A DNA stretch of 15,558 nucleotides from an archaeon. GTDB lineage: Archaea; Hydrothermarchaeota; Hydrothermarchaeia; JALTZZ01; JALUTC01. Positions within the stretch are counted from its first letter, which is position 1, and each line of letters starts with the position of its first letter. The notes beneath the pieces were generated by a model that saw only the letters and a program-made list of their open reading frames with translations, was not told the origin of the DNA and ran no database searches. Of this stretch, positions 1 to 7,247 are shown piece after piece. The stretch is taken from NCBI GenBank assembly GCA_027051265.1, contig JALTZH010000043.1, positions 6,735 through 22,292 on the forward strand, read 5' to 3'. The translations under genes were made by a program, and so were the position numbers.

Positions 1-15
1 TTTTTGTTATTATTA

Positions 16-1590
16 ATGAAATGGAATTGCAAAGAGATTTCAGAACATGCTAAAAAAGATTTTGAAGAAGCATGGATTCGGACAAAAACGTTAATAAAGG
101 AAGCATCTCCTCGTAACAAATATCCACTTAGAAAAATAAGATATGGTAAGGAGCATCCGGTTTTTAATCTAATACAAAACCTTAGGAGGATTTTCATCTG
201 TCTTGGATTTGAAGAAGTTATTAATCCAATCTTTATAGAGGAAAAAGATATATACAAACAATTTGGAAATGAAGCTCCAGCTATCCTGGATAGATGTTAT
301 TACCTCGCAGCATTGCCTCGACCAGATATTGGTATAAAAAAAGAGGATGAAATCTATCTCAAAAAAGAATTCCAACTCAATGATGATTCCATCAAATGTC
401 TAAAAGGAATCTTTCATGAATACAAGAAAGGGAAAATCAGTGGAGATGATCTCGTTCATGAAATTTCAAAAAGATTAAACGTAAACGATGTCATAGCTAC
501 TAAAATAATCAACTACTTTAAGGAGTTTAAAGAATTAAAACCAATCCCAAGTAAAATCGTTTTGAGAAGTCATATGACCAGTGGATGGTTCATAACTTTA
601 TCATCTATAATAAGGGAAAAACCTAAACCTATTAAAATGTTTTCAATAGATCGATGTTTCAGAAGAGAACAGAAAGAGAATCAAATCAGAATCAGATCAT
701 ACTTCTCCGCTAGTTGTGTAGTTGCGGATGAAGATGTAACAGTTGACGATGGAAAACTGTTGTCAGAGGCTATTCTTGAAAATCTTGGTTTTGATAAAAT
801 AAGATTTAGACCTGATGAAAAGAGATCAAAGTATTATGCACCAGATACACAAACGGAAGTTTTTGTTTATGATAAAAACCTCGGTTGGGTTGAGGTTGCA
901 ACCTTTGGAATATATAGCCCCGTTGCTTTGTCCAGATATGATATCAATATACCAGTATTGAATTTAGGTTTTGGTGTTGAACGTCTTGCAATGATAAAGT
1001 ATGGGTATGATGATATTAGAAAATTGGTTTATCCACAATTCTACTCTCCAATAAAATTTTCCGATAGAGAACTTGCGGCGATGATAAGTTTTGAAGAATT
1101 CCCAACCACAATGACTGGTATAGAAATTGCAAAGAGAATTATAGAAATAGCCATAAAAAATGCTAAGGAAAAGGCACCATGCGAATTTTTAGTTTATGAA
1201 GGAGATTTATTGGGAAGAAAGGTTAAAGTTTTCGTATATGAGAAAGAGGAAGGAAAACATTTACTTGGGCCTGCATACTCAAATAGAATCTTTATATATA
1301 ATGGTAACATCTATGGTTTGCCTGAAGATTCTAAGAACGATGCTAAAAGATATGGAATAGATATTGGTATAAGATATATAGATGGTATAGCGTATAAATT
1401 TGCACGAGAAATTGAGAAATCAATTCTAAATGAAAAGGAAGAGATTAAGTTTAGAGTCACTCTTGTTAGAAATTTACCAGATATAAATTTAAAACTCAGA
1501 GAAGAGGCAATGGAATTCATCATGAGCAATGGTAAGAAGATCGATGTTCGTGGTCCGGTTTTTATAAATTTAAGAGCAATAATCAAATGA
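16..1590 (+). CDS. sepS: O-phosphoserine--tRNA(Cys) ligase (SepRS)
   Basis: Class II aminoacyl-tRNA synthetase that charges tRNA-Cys with O-phosphoserine. SepCysS (not in this window) then converts the product to Cys-tRNA, as known for methanogens, Archaeoglobus and several uncultured archaeal groups. The product is 524 residues, close to the usual family length of about 530. Visible motifs are a class II motif 2 region (IDRCFRREQ, about residues 214-222) and a motif 3 region (LNLGFGVERLAM, about 315-326). The N-terminus after the ATG at 16 (MKWNCKEI...KKDFEEAW) matches the family start, so the in-frame TTG at 4 is not needed. The gene starts almost at the window edge, so its promoter is not visible. 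mutS follows 47 nt downstream on the same strand and could share its transcript. Identification is confident from overall sequence recognition. Confidence 0.93.
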   Translation: MKWNCKEISEHAKKDFEEAWIRTKTLIKEASPRNKYPLRKIRYGKEHPVFNLIQNLRRIFICLGFEEVINPIFIEEKDIYKQFGNEAPAILDRCYYLAALPRPDIGIKKEDEIYLKKEFQLNDDSIKCLKGIFHEYKKGKISGDDLVHEISKRLNVNDVIATKIINYFKEFKELKPIPSKIVLRSHMTSGWFITLSSIIREKPKPIKMFSIDRCFRREQKENQIRIRSYFSASCVVADEDVTVDDGKLLSEAILENLGFDKIRFRPDEKRSKYYAPDTQTEVFVYDKNLGWVEVATFGIYSPVALSRYDINIPVLNLGFGVERLAMIKYGYDDIRKLVYPQFYSPIKFSDRELAAMISFEEFPTTMTGIEIAKRIIEIAIKNAKEKAPCEFLVYEGDLLGRKVKVFVYEKEEGKHLLGPAYSNRIFIYNGNIYGLPEDSKNDAKRYGIDIGIRYIDGIAYKFAREIEKSILNEKEEIKFRVTLVRNLPDINLKLREEAMEFIMSNGKKIDVRGPVFINLRAIIK

Positions 1591-1637
1591 AAATACTATT
1601 CAATCAGAACTAGAAGCTACTTTTAAATAAAGATATT

Positions 1638-4175
1638 ATGGAAAAAATAGAAAAACTAACACCATTGATGCAACAGTATTACAAAATCAAACAGAAGTAT
1701 AAGGATTGTCTAGTATTCTTTAGGTTAGGTGATTTTTACGAATTATTCAACGAAGATGCTAAAATCGCATCCAGGGAATTAGGTATCGTCTTAACATCTC
1801 GTGATAAAAAGACACCGATGGCTGGTGTTCCTCATCATTCAGCAATGAGTTATATTAAAAAATTAATCGATAAGGGGTATAAGGTTGCGATATGTGAACA
1901 GCTTGAAGAGCCAGGTAAAAGAAGAGGGTTATTGAAGAGAGATGTTGTAAGAGTAATAACACCTGGAACGCTTATAGAAGAAGAACTCTTACCTACTGAA
2001 AATAATTTTTTAGCATCAATTGTTCAAGAAGGAAATAGATTCGGAATAGCTTTTGTTGATGTATCAACTGGTGAGTTTTTTACAACTGAAGTAAAAGATA
2101 AAGAAGAAGTAATAGCTGAAATCATGAAATATTCTCCAGTAGAAGCCATAGTGCCAAGTTATTTGGATAAGGATTTACTTGAAGAATTAAAGAAGAATAT
2201 AAGAGTCGTCCATTATTACAACGATAAGTTTTTTGATTTAAAAGTAGCAAAGGAGATTTTAGAAAAGAACGTTGGTAATTTGGAAGCGTTAGAATTATCC
2301 GAACTAAACATTCGTGCTTGTGGTGCTATTATAAACTATATTAAAGAGGCTAAGTTGAACATAGATTTTAAGATACAAAAATATGTTAGAGAAAAGTATA
2401 TGATTTTAGATACAACAACTTTAAGAAACTTGGAGATATTTAAAAACCTGATTGATGGTTCCAGAAGAGGAACGTTAATTGAAGTTCTTGATAAAACCGT
2501 AACGCCTATGGGTAAAAGATTGCTGAGAAGATGGTTACAAAGACCTTTGCTTGACTTAAACGAGATCGAAGCAAGATTGGATGCGGTTGAAGAATTGAAA
2601 GAGAAATCTTTTACAAGAAATGAACTGAGAACAATTTTAAGGAAGGTTTATGATATAGAGAGAATAATTAACCGTGTTGTAAACAAATCAGCCAATGCGA
2701 GAGATTTGGTAGCGTTAAAGAATTCTCTTATAGCAGTTATGAAGATTAAAAGGTATTCATTTACTTCTAGAAAATTATCGAATTTGGTTTCATCTCTTGA
2801 TACATGTATAGATTTAGCAGATCTAATTGATAGAGCATTGGTTGAAGATCCACCACCAACTATTAAGGAAGGAAACATAATAAAAAATGGTTTCAATTAT
2901 GAATTAGATGAACTAAGAGAAATTAAAAGGAATAGAGAAAAATTTCTTAAAGAGATTGAAGAAAGAGAGAGAAAAAGAACTGGAATAGAAAAGCTTAGAA
3001 TCGACTATAACAGCGTGATCGGATATTTTATAGAAGTTCCAAAAGGAAAGATACATCTCGTACCTAAAGATTATATAAGAAAACAAACGCTTGTGAGTGT
3101 TGAAAGATATACAATTAAAGAATTAATGGAATTGGAACAGAATTTATTATATATCGATGAAAAGATAAAAAGATTAGAATATGAAATATTTGAGGAAATA
3201 AGAGAAGAAGTTGCTAAAAGAAAAGATGCCATAAAGAGATTATCGGAAAGGATTGCAGAGCTTGATGTTCTATGTAGCTTAGCAGAAGTTGCTGTTCAAA
3301 ACAATTACGTAAGACCAAAAATTACAAACGGATATTCCATTATAATTAGGGATTCAAGACATCCGACCGTTGAATTAACCACAAAATTTATCCCAAATGA
3401 TGTAAACTTGGATGAGAAATCAAGGATCCTAATTATAACCGGACCAAATATGTCTGGAAAATCAACATATCTAAGACAAATCGCCCTTACAGTAATAATG
3501 GCACAGATTGGAAGTTTTGTTCCAGCATCTAAAGCGATAATTGGTATAGTTGATAGGATATTTACCAGAATAGGATCGGTTGATGATATTACGAGAGGAT
3601 ATAGTAGCTTTATGGTTGAAATGATGGAGTTGTCTAAAATTTTAAGAAACGCAACGTCAAGAAGCCTTATTTTGTTGGATGAAATTGGTAAGAATACATC
3701 GGTTACAGATGGTTTATGTCTTGCATGGGCTGCTGTTGAATACATACACGACAAAATTAAGGCAAAAACGTTATTCGCAACACATTTCCACGAAATTTCT
3801 GAACTCGAAAAATATTTGGATTATGTGAAAAACTATCATTTCGAAATTAAAGAGGAGAACGGTAAGGTTATATTCGATAGAAAGATAAAACCTGGAGCAA
3901 TAAGAGAAAGCTATGGTATAAAAGTTGCTAAACTCGCAGGATTGCCTAAAGATTTACTCGAAAGAGCTGAAGAAATCTCAAAAACCATGCTCAAAAAATC
4001 CGAGATATCTTATGAGAACCGTGAAATTAAAACGAATATAAATTATTCTGTTAAAAATTTTTTGGAAGATATTTCTAAAATAGATGTTTTAAACATGACT
4101 CCAATAAATGCTATCATTAAGCTAAACGAATTAAAGAATAAGGCAAACGAATTGTTGAAAAATATAGAAAAATAG
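1638..4175 (+). CDS. mutS: DNA mismatch repair protein MutS (MutS1 type)
   Basis: Mismatch-recognition ATPase of 845 residues, a full-length MutS1 rather than MutS2 or MutS5. The mismatch-binding domain I has the Phe-X-Glu element in GDFYELF (F33, E35) followed by PMAGVPHHS and AICEQLEEPG. The C-terminal ATPase has Walker A GPNMSGKST (602-610), a signature-like GYSSFMVEM segment, Walker B LLDE (D681, E682) and the ATHFHE switch (about 714-719). The C-terminal tail (MTPINAI...LNELKNKANELL) is the usual dimerisation end. Two places depart from consensus: the loop after Walker B reads DEIGKNTS where DEIGRGTS is typical, and the signature segment has RGYSS where a G-x-S-T form is typical. MutL is not in the window. 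The stop lies 62 nt from the end of a convergent gene. Archaeal MutS is patchy and often regarded as acquired from bacteria. Confidence 0.95.
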   Translation: MEKIEKLTPLMQQYYKIKQKYKDCLVFFRLGDFYELFNEDAKIASRELGIVLTSRDKKTPMAGVPHHSAMSYIKKLIDKGYKVAICEQLEEPGKRRGLLKRDVVRVITPGTLIEEELLPTENNFLASIVQEGNRFGIAFVDVSTGEFFTTEVKDKEEVIAEIMKYSPVEAIVPSYLDKDLLEELKKNIRVVHYYNDKFFDLKVAKEILEKNVGNLEALELSELNIRACGAIINYIKEAKLNIDFKIQKYVREKYMILDTTTLRNLEIFKNLIDGSRRGTLIEVLDKTVTPMGKRLLRRWLQRPLLDLNEIEARLDAVEELKEKSFTRNELRTILRKVYDIERIINRVVNKSANARDLVALKNSLIAVMKIKRYSFTSRKLSNLVSSLDTCIDLADLIDRALVEDPPPTIKEGNIIKNGFNYELDELREIKRNREKFLKEIEERERKRTGIEKLRIDYNSVIGYFIEVPKGKIHLVPKDYIRKQTLVSVERYTIKELMELEQNLLYIDEKIKRLEYEIFEEIREEVAKRKDAIKRLSERIAELDVLCSLAEVAVQNNYVRPKITNGYSIIIRDSRHPTVELTTKFIPNDVNLDEKSRILIITGPNMSGKSTYLRQIALTVIMAQIGSFVPASKAIIGIVDRIFTRIGSVDDITRGYSSFMVEMMELSKILRNATSRSLILLDEIGKNTSVTDGLCLAWAAVEYIHDKIKAKTLFATHFHEISELEKYLDYVKNYHFEIKEENGKVIFDRKIKPGAIRESYGIKVAKLAGLPKDLLERAEEISKTMLKKSEISYENREIKTNINYSVKNFLEDISKIDVLNMTPINAIIKLNELKNKANELLKNIEK

Positions 4176-4176
4176 C

Positions 4177-4194
4177 TTTTCGTATTCACGAAAA
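4177..4194. terminator. Small perfect hairpin between convergent genes
   Basis: A 7-bp perfect inverted repeat, TTTTCGT-ATTC-ACGAAAA, begins two bases after the mutS stop, between mutS and the convergent gene at 4238-5119. The position suits transcript termination or 3'-end stabilisation in either direction. Archaeal termination relies mainly on U-tracts, and no long T-run follows on either strand, so the role is a guess. Confidence 0.25.
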
Positions 4195-4237
4195 ATTTCA
4201 TAACGATCTATACACTATTATAAATCAATTCTCTTGC

Positions 4238-5119
4238 TCAATTAGAGTTTGTTTGATGATTCAAGTTTATTATAACATAAGCGCTTCTTTCCTCAATTTC
4301 TTCATCGCTACTAAAACTTAAAATAATAGCTCTATGTATTTTATTCTTAACATCCTTTTCAAGAATTATCCAGTATATAACCGACGAGGGTATCAACGTT
4401 CCGTTAGGAAGTTTTGTGTAAAGTTGTTTGACAGCTATGTTAATTTTTTCCCAATCATAACCCTTTTCCTTTAAAACTTTTTTCACAAATTCTTTCTCTT
4501 CATCTGTAGGATTCCCGAGTTTGAGATCAACGTAACGAATGCAGAAGTAGTCCAATACTCTATCGCATAAGGTTTGAACTGGATAAAGCGTTTTATTTAT
4601 CAGATTGACATTTGTTTTTACAATGATTTTTCTCGAATGGAAATCTTTCGGATAGATTTCAAGTTCTCCTGTGCAAACTTTCTTGATATATTTTCCGCTT
4701 TCTACCTTTGCAGTTCCAAGTCTTTCATGGAATTCAATAACAATATCTCCATACTCTTTGATAAGATCCGATAGGAATTTCTTTGATTTGTTATTGTTTA
4801 ATACGATGTTGAATGCTATTTCTTCAGCTTTGTTTATTTCTATACAGTTAGACAAACTTTTTGTAAACGTTTCTTCAACAATTTTTGCACGACCAGATTC
4901 TAGATGCTCTCTTACAGATACATTTTCTTCAACTTCTATTATATTTATTGTATGAACTTTTTTCTCGCTTATTTCTGTTTTGTTTTCAAAGGGATTTACC
5001 TTTATAATGGTTAAATGGAACGTATTTAGGTATAATGCTCCAGTTGCTATGGAAACTAGGAGTATGGAAATTATTAGAATGATTATTCTTTTTAGCATTA
5101 CTTCCGCTCTTTTTTTCAT
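4238..5119 (-). CDS. Hypothetical membrane-anchored protein
   Basis: I do not recognise the family. From the ATG at 5119 the product is 293 residues. A basic N-terminus (MKKRAEVMLKR) precedes one strongly hydrophobic segment at about residues 12-31. The rest is soluble and lysine/glutamate-rich, so the likely topology is a single N-terminal anchor with the bulk outside the cell. There are four Cys downstream of the anchor, including a pair in TLCDRVLDYFC. A C-terminal portion (from about LGNPTDEEKEF) looks like a separate small alpha/beta domain. The reading frame extends to a GTG at 5149, but that codon touches the TATA-like box at 5141-5147, which lies 25 nt before the ATG at 5119. A leaderless transcript starting at 5119 is therefore preferred; the ATG at 5098 is a second option. 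The gene is convergent with mutS. Confidence 0.7.
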   Translation of the reverse strand: MKKRAEVMLKRIIILIISILLVSIATGALYLNTFHLTIIKVNPFENKTEISEKKVHTINIIEVEENVSVREHLESGRAKIVEETFTKSLSNCIEINKAEEIAFNIVLNNNKSKKFLSDLIKEYGDIVIEFHERLGTAKVESGKYIKKVCTGELEIYPKDFHSRKIIVKTNVNLINKTLYPVQTLCDRVLDYFCIRYVDLKLGNPTDEEKEFVKKVLKEKGYDWEKINIAVKQLYTKLPNGTLIPSSVIYWIILEKDVKNKIHRAIILSFSSDEEIEERSAYVIINLNHQTNSN

Positions 5120-5140
5120 ATTTTTAACTAAGTCATGCAA

Positions 5141-5147
5141 CTTATAC
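5141..5147 (-). promoter_or_regulatory. TATA-like box for the 4238-5119 gene
   Basis: On the minus strand the sequence reads AAGTGTATAAG. The centre of TATAA lies about 25 nt upstream of the ATG at 5119, the usual archaeal TATA-to-transcription-start distance, which implies a leaderless mRNA. It overlaps the alternative GTG start at 5149 and argues against that start. Confidence 0.45.
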
Positions 5148-5269
5148 ACTTATTCATGTCTAACACTCAAACCGTTAGAACCAAGCTTAAATTCATCGTT
5201 AATAATGATAAACATCCCTATTAATCTCGCTTTCAAAAAGCATCTTATAGGTCTTAGGAAAATATAGAA

Positions 5270-5341
5270 GGCCGGGGCCGGGATTCGAACCCGGCTCGCG
5301 GGATCCACAGTCCCGCAGGATGACCACTACCCCACCCCGGC
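5270..5341 (-). tRNA. tRNA-His (anticodon GUG)
   Basis: Read on the minus strand, a 7-bp acceptor stem GCCGGGG/CCCCGGC closes a full cloverleaf. It has a D-arm with GTAGTGG, an anticodon stem CGGGA/TCCCG around the loop CTGTGGA (anticodon GTG), and a T-arm with GGGTTCGAATCCC. The discriminator base is C73, as expected for tRNA-His. CCA is not encoded and there is no intron. The base at position -1 is U (A at 5342 on the plus strand), so the G-1 identity nucleotide is not encoded and would have to be added after transcription. The stems are almost entirely G-C against a strongly AT-rich background, which suggests high growth temperature. T-rich sequence follows the 3' end. Confidence 0.97.
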
Positions 5342-5476
5342 AGTTATAATCATTTTAAATAAGAAAAATTTTAATAAGAAAAAAGATGAAAATTTTTCAT
5401 TATCAAATTTCTCACTATTAAAAGAGAAGATATTTCCAACGTGAAAAATACTATGTAAAAAATAATAACTTAATTT

Positions 5477-6445
5477 ATGAAGAAGATTAAAACAATAGAA
5501 GATTTAGGTTTGGATTATGAAATAGTAGAAAAATTGAAAAGTAATGGTTATAATACTTTAGAATCGATTGCAACTGCTAGGGTAGAAGATTTAAAAGAAA
5601 TTCTTGGTATTCCAGAACAAATTGTAAGAGAAATTATTTATCTTGCAATGAAAAATGTTGATGTTCATATCATCACTGGATTGGAAGCGTTGGAAAAAAG
5701 AAAAAGTATAAAGAGAATCACTACTGGAAGTAAATCACTTGACGAATTGTTAGGAGGAGGTATTCAAACGAAAACGATAACGGAATTCGCAGGGGAGTTT
5801 GGTTCTGGGAAGACGCAGATATGTCATCAACTTTCGGTAAACGTTCAACTACCAGAAGATAAGGGTGGATTAAATAAATCTGCAATTTATATTGATACTG
5901 AAAATACTTTCAGACCAGAGAGGATAATGCAGATGGCAAAGGCTTTAAATCTCGATGATAAAAAAGTTCTCGAAAATATTATTGTTGCACGAGTTTTCAG
6001 TGTTGATCAACAGATATTTTTAGTTGAAAATAAATTGGAGGAACTTATACAGCAGAAAGATGCTGGATTAATAGTTGTCGATTCCTTAACATCTTTATTC
6101 AGAGCAGAATATATAGGTAGAGGAATGCTTGCAGCAAGACAACAAAAGTTGAACAAACATATCCACGATTTAAGTAGAATAGCAGATATGTATGATATTG
6201 CAGTAGTTGTAACAAACCAGGTTATGGCTAGACCAGATACATTTTTTGGTGAACCAACAATACCAATAGGAGGTCACATTGTCGGTCATGGTTGTAATTA
6301 CCGTGTTTTTCTTAGAAAAGCTAAGGGTGGTAAAAGAATCGCAAGAATTATAGATGCTCCAGATTTAGAAGAAAGAGAAGCAACTTTTGTAATAGTATCA
6401 GATGGTATAAGAGATGAAGATGTTATAAAAAAGAGAAGAAAGTGA
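5477..6445 (+). CDS. radA: DNA repair and recombination protein RadA
   Basis: Archaeal RecA/Rad51 recombinase of 322 residues; it forms filaments on single-stranded DNA and catalyses strand exchange. After an N-terminal helical domain (1-60) come [14 protein letters not shown], Walker A GEFGSGKT (106-113), Walker B LIVVD (198-202), the motif ARQQKLNKH (219-227), and the L2 and C-terminal core from PIGGH onward ([10 protein letters not shown]). Three features depart from the consensus I know. The helix-hairpin-helix glycine loop (usually LPGVG) reads LGLDY. The linker polymerisation motif FxxA reads I65-I-T-G68. The segment after PIGGHI reads VGHGCNYR rather than AHA(S/A)TYR. The ATPase core is intact, so it is probably functional, but it could be a divergent second RadA paralogue. 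A TATA-like TATGTAAA about 25 nt upstream of the ATG suggests a leaderless mRNA. Confidence 0.93.
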   Translation: MKKIKTIEDLGLDYEIVEKLKSNGYNTLESIATARVEDLKEILGIPEQIVREIIYLAMKNVDVHIITGLEALEKRKSIKRITTGSKSLDELLGGGIQTKTITEFAGEFGSGKTQICHQLSVNVQLPEDKGGLNKSAIYIDTENTFRPERIMQMAKALNLDDKKVLENIIVARVFSVDQQIFLVENKLEELIQQKDAGLIVVDSLTSLFRAEYIGRGMLAARQQKLNKHIHDLSRIADMYDIAVVVTNQVMARPDTFFGEPTIPIGGHIVGHGCNYRVFLRKAKGGKRIARIIDAPDLEEREATFVIVSDGIRDEDVIKKRRK

Positions 6446-6466
6446 AAAATATATCCACGAATATTT

Positions 6467-6525
6467 ACACCGACCTCCTTCCCGTGCTAAACAGTAGTTC
6501 AGAAGGTGTGTTGGTATTAGATACA
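6467..6525. ncRNA. Candidate structured RNA downstream of radA
   Basis: The 139-bp gap between radA and the endonuclease gene holds a segment visibly richer in G+C than its surroundings that folds into a long hairpin. ACCGAC (6469-6474) pairs with GTTGGT (6510-6515, one G-U), and CCTT (6477-6480) pairs with AAGG (6503-6506). A one-sided bulge CCCGTG (6481-6486) follows, then an inner stem CTAAAC/GTTCAG (6487-6492 with 6497-6502, one mismatch) closed by an AGTA loop. An ACA trinucleotide lies at 6523-6525, a few bases past the stem, loosely resembling an H/ACA guide, but I could not place a guide pocket. It could equally be a 3'-UTR or terminator structure of radA. No family is assigned. Confidence 0.35.
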
Positions 6526-6584
6526 TAAAGGAATTAGTAGCTAAAATAGTAAAAGTTTTTTAGTATTTGGAAATTATAATTTCT

Positions 6585-7247
6585 ATGAGCCGATTCAAAG
6601 AACTCGTTCAACTTACTAAAGAAGTTGCAAATGCCTTGAATTTAAAGCAAAATAGAAATCTAAAAAAATTTATGGATAAAGTCTTCGAAAGAGTAGCAGA
6701 AAGATTTAATTTATGTAGAGATTTTCAAGCAAGAGCTAAAGTGTATGGAGATGCTTTTGAAGCCATATTTATAACAATTATGGAAACATTCTTCCCAGAT
6801 ATAAAACTTATTCATCAGTATGAAATTTCTGAAATATGTATGATAGGTGAAGGAAAAGCTGATTTTGTTGTTCTTAAGGAAGAAAACAAAAAGTGGGGTA
6901 ACTTAAAAGCAGAAAAGGTTGATAAAATTATTGCAGTAATAGAGACTAAGGGTTCTGCTGATTATATAATCTGCAATGGTAAGCGAATAGAGCTTCCGAG
7001 GCCAGGTATGGTTAGAACAGATACTGTAAAGAAAGCAATATCAAACGCAGCTCAAGTAAAGTATGGTCTCTCTACCGATATACTCTTTATTGTTATAACC
7101 AGTCATAAACCTACTAGCGGTAACGCTAAATGTATGATTGATTTAGCATTAAAATCTAAATTATTCGATATGGTTGTTGATGTTACTAATTTCAATGAAT
7201 TAAAAGAGATGGTTTCAATGATTAGAAAGCGTTTAAAATTCAGCTAA
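6585..7247 (+). CDS. Type II restriction endonuclease, PD-(D/E)xK type
   Basis: Predicted restriction enzyme of 220 residues from the ATG at 6585. The evidence is twofold. It converges with, and overlaps by 15 bp, a site-specific DNA methyltransferase gene. It also has a PD-(D/E)xK-like core: D93 in GEGKADFVV at the start of a strand, then after a 26-residue gap the strand IIAVIETKGS with E120-x-K122. An upstream acidic residue in GDAFEAIF (E59) suits the helix that often helps bind metal. I do not recognise the specificity or subfamily. The frame extends to a TTG at 6567, but the ATG is preferred because a T-rich TATA-like stretch lies about 25 nt upstream of it. There is no obvious Shine-Dalgarno sequence. 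It could instead be another PD-(D/E)xK nuclease, but the pairing makes a restriction enzyme most likely. Confidence 0.72.
   Translation: MSRFKELVQLTKEVANALNLKQNRNLKKFMDKVFERVAERFNLCRDFQARAKVYGDAFEAIFITIMETFFPDIKLIHQYEISEICMIGEGKADFVVLKEENKKWGNLKAEKVDKIIAVIETKGSADYIICNGKRIELPRPGMVRTDTVKKAISNAAQVKYGLSTDILFIVITSHKPTSGNAKCMIDLALKSKLFDMVVDVTNFNELKEMVSMIRKRLKFS

Noticed and set aside
3305-3754. 150-codon open frame antisense to mutS
   Set aside because: It lies entirely inside the conserved MutS ATPase domain, whose sequence constraint explains the open antisense frame; no ribosome binding site or recognisable motif.
5120-5149. N-terminal extension of the membrane-anchored protein to a GTG at 5149
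   Set aside because: The GTG touches a TATA-like box correctly spaced for a start at 5119, and the extra ten residues add nothing recognisable.
5150-5269. Small minus-strand frame (about 21 codons) between tRNA-His and the membrane-anchored gene
   Set aside because: No ribosome binding site or TATA spacing, no composition signal; likely chance.
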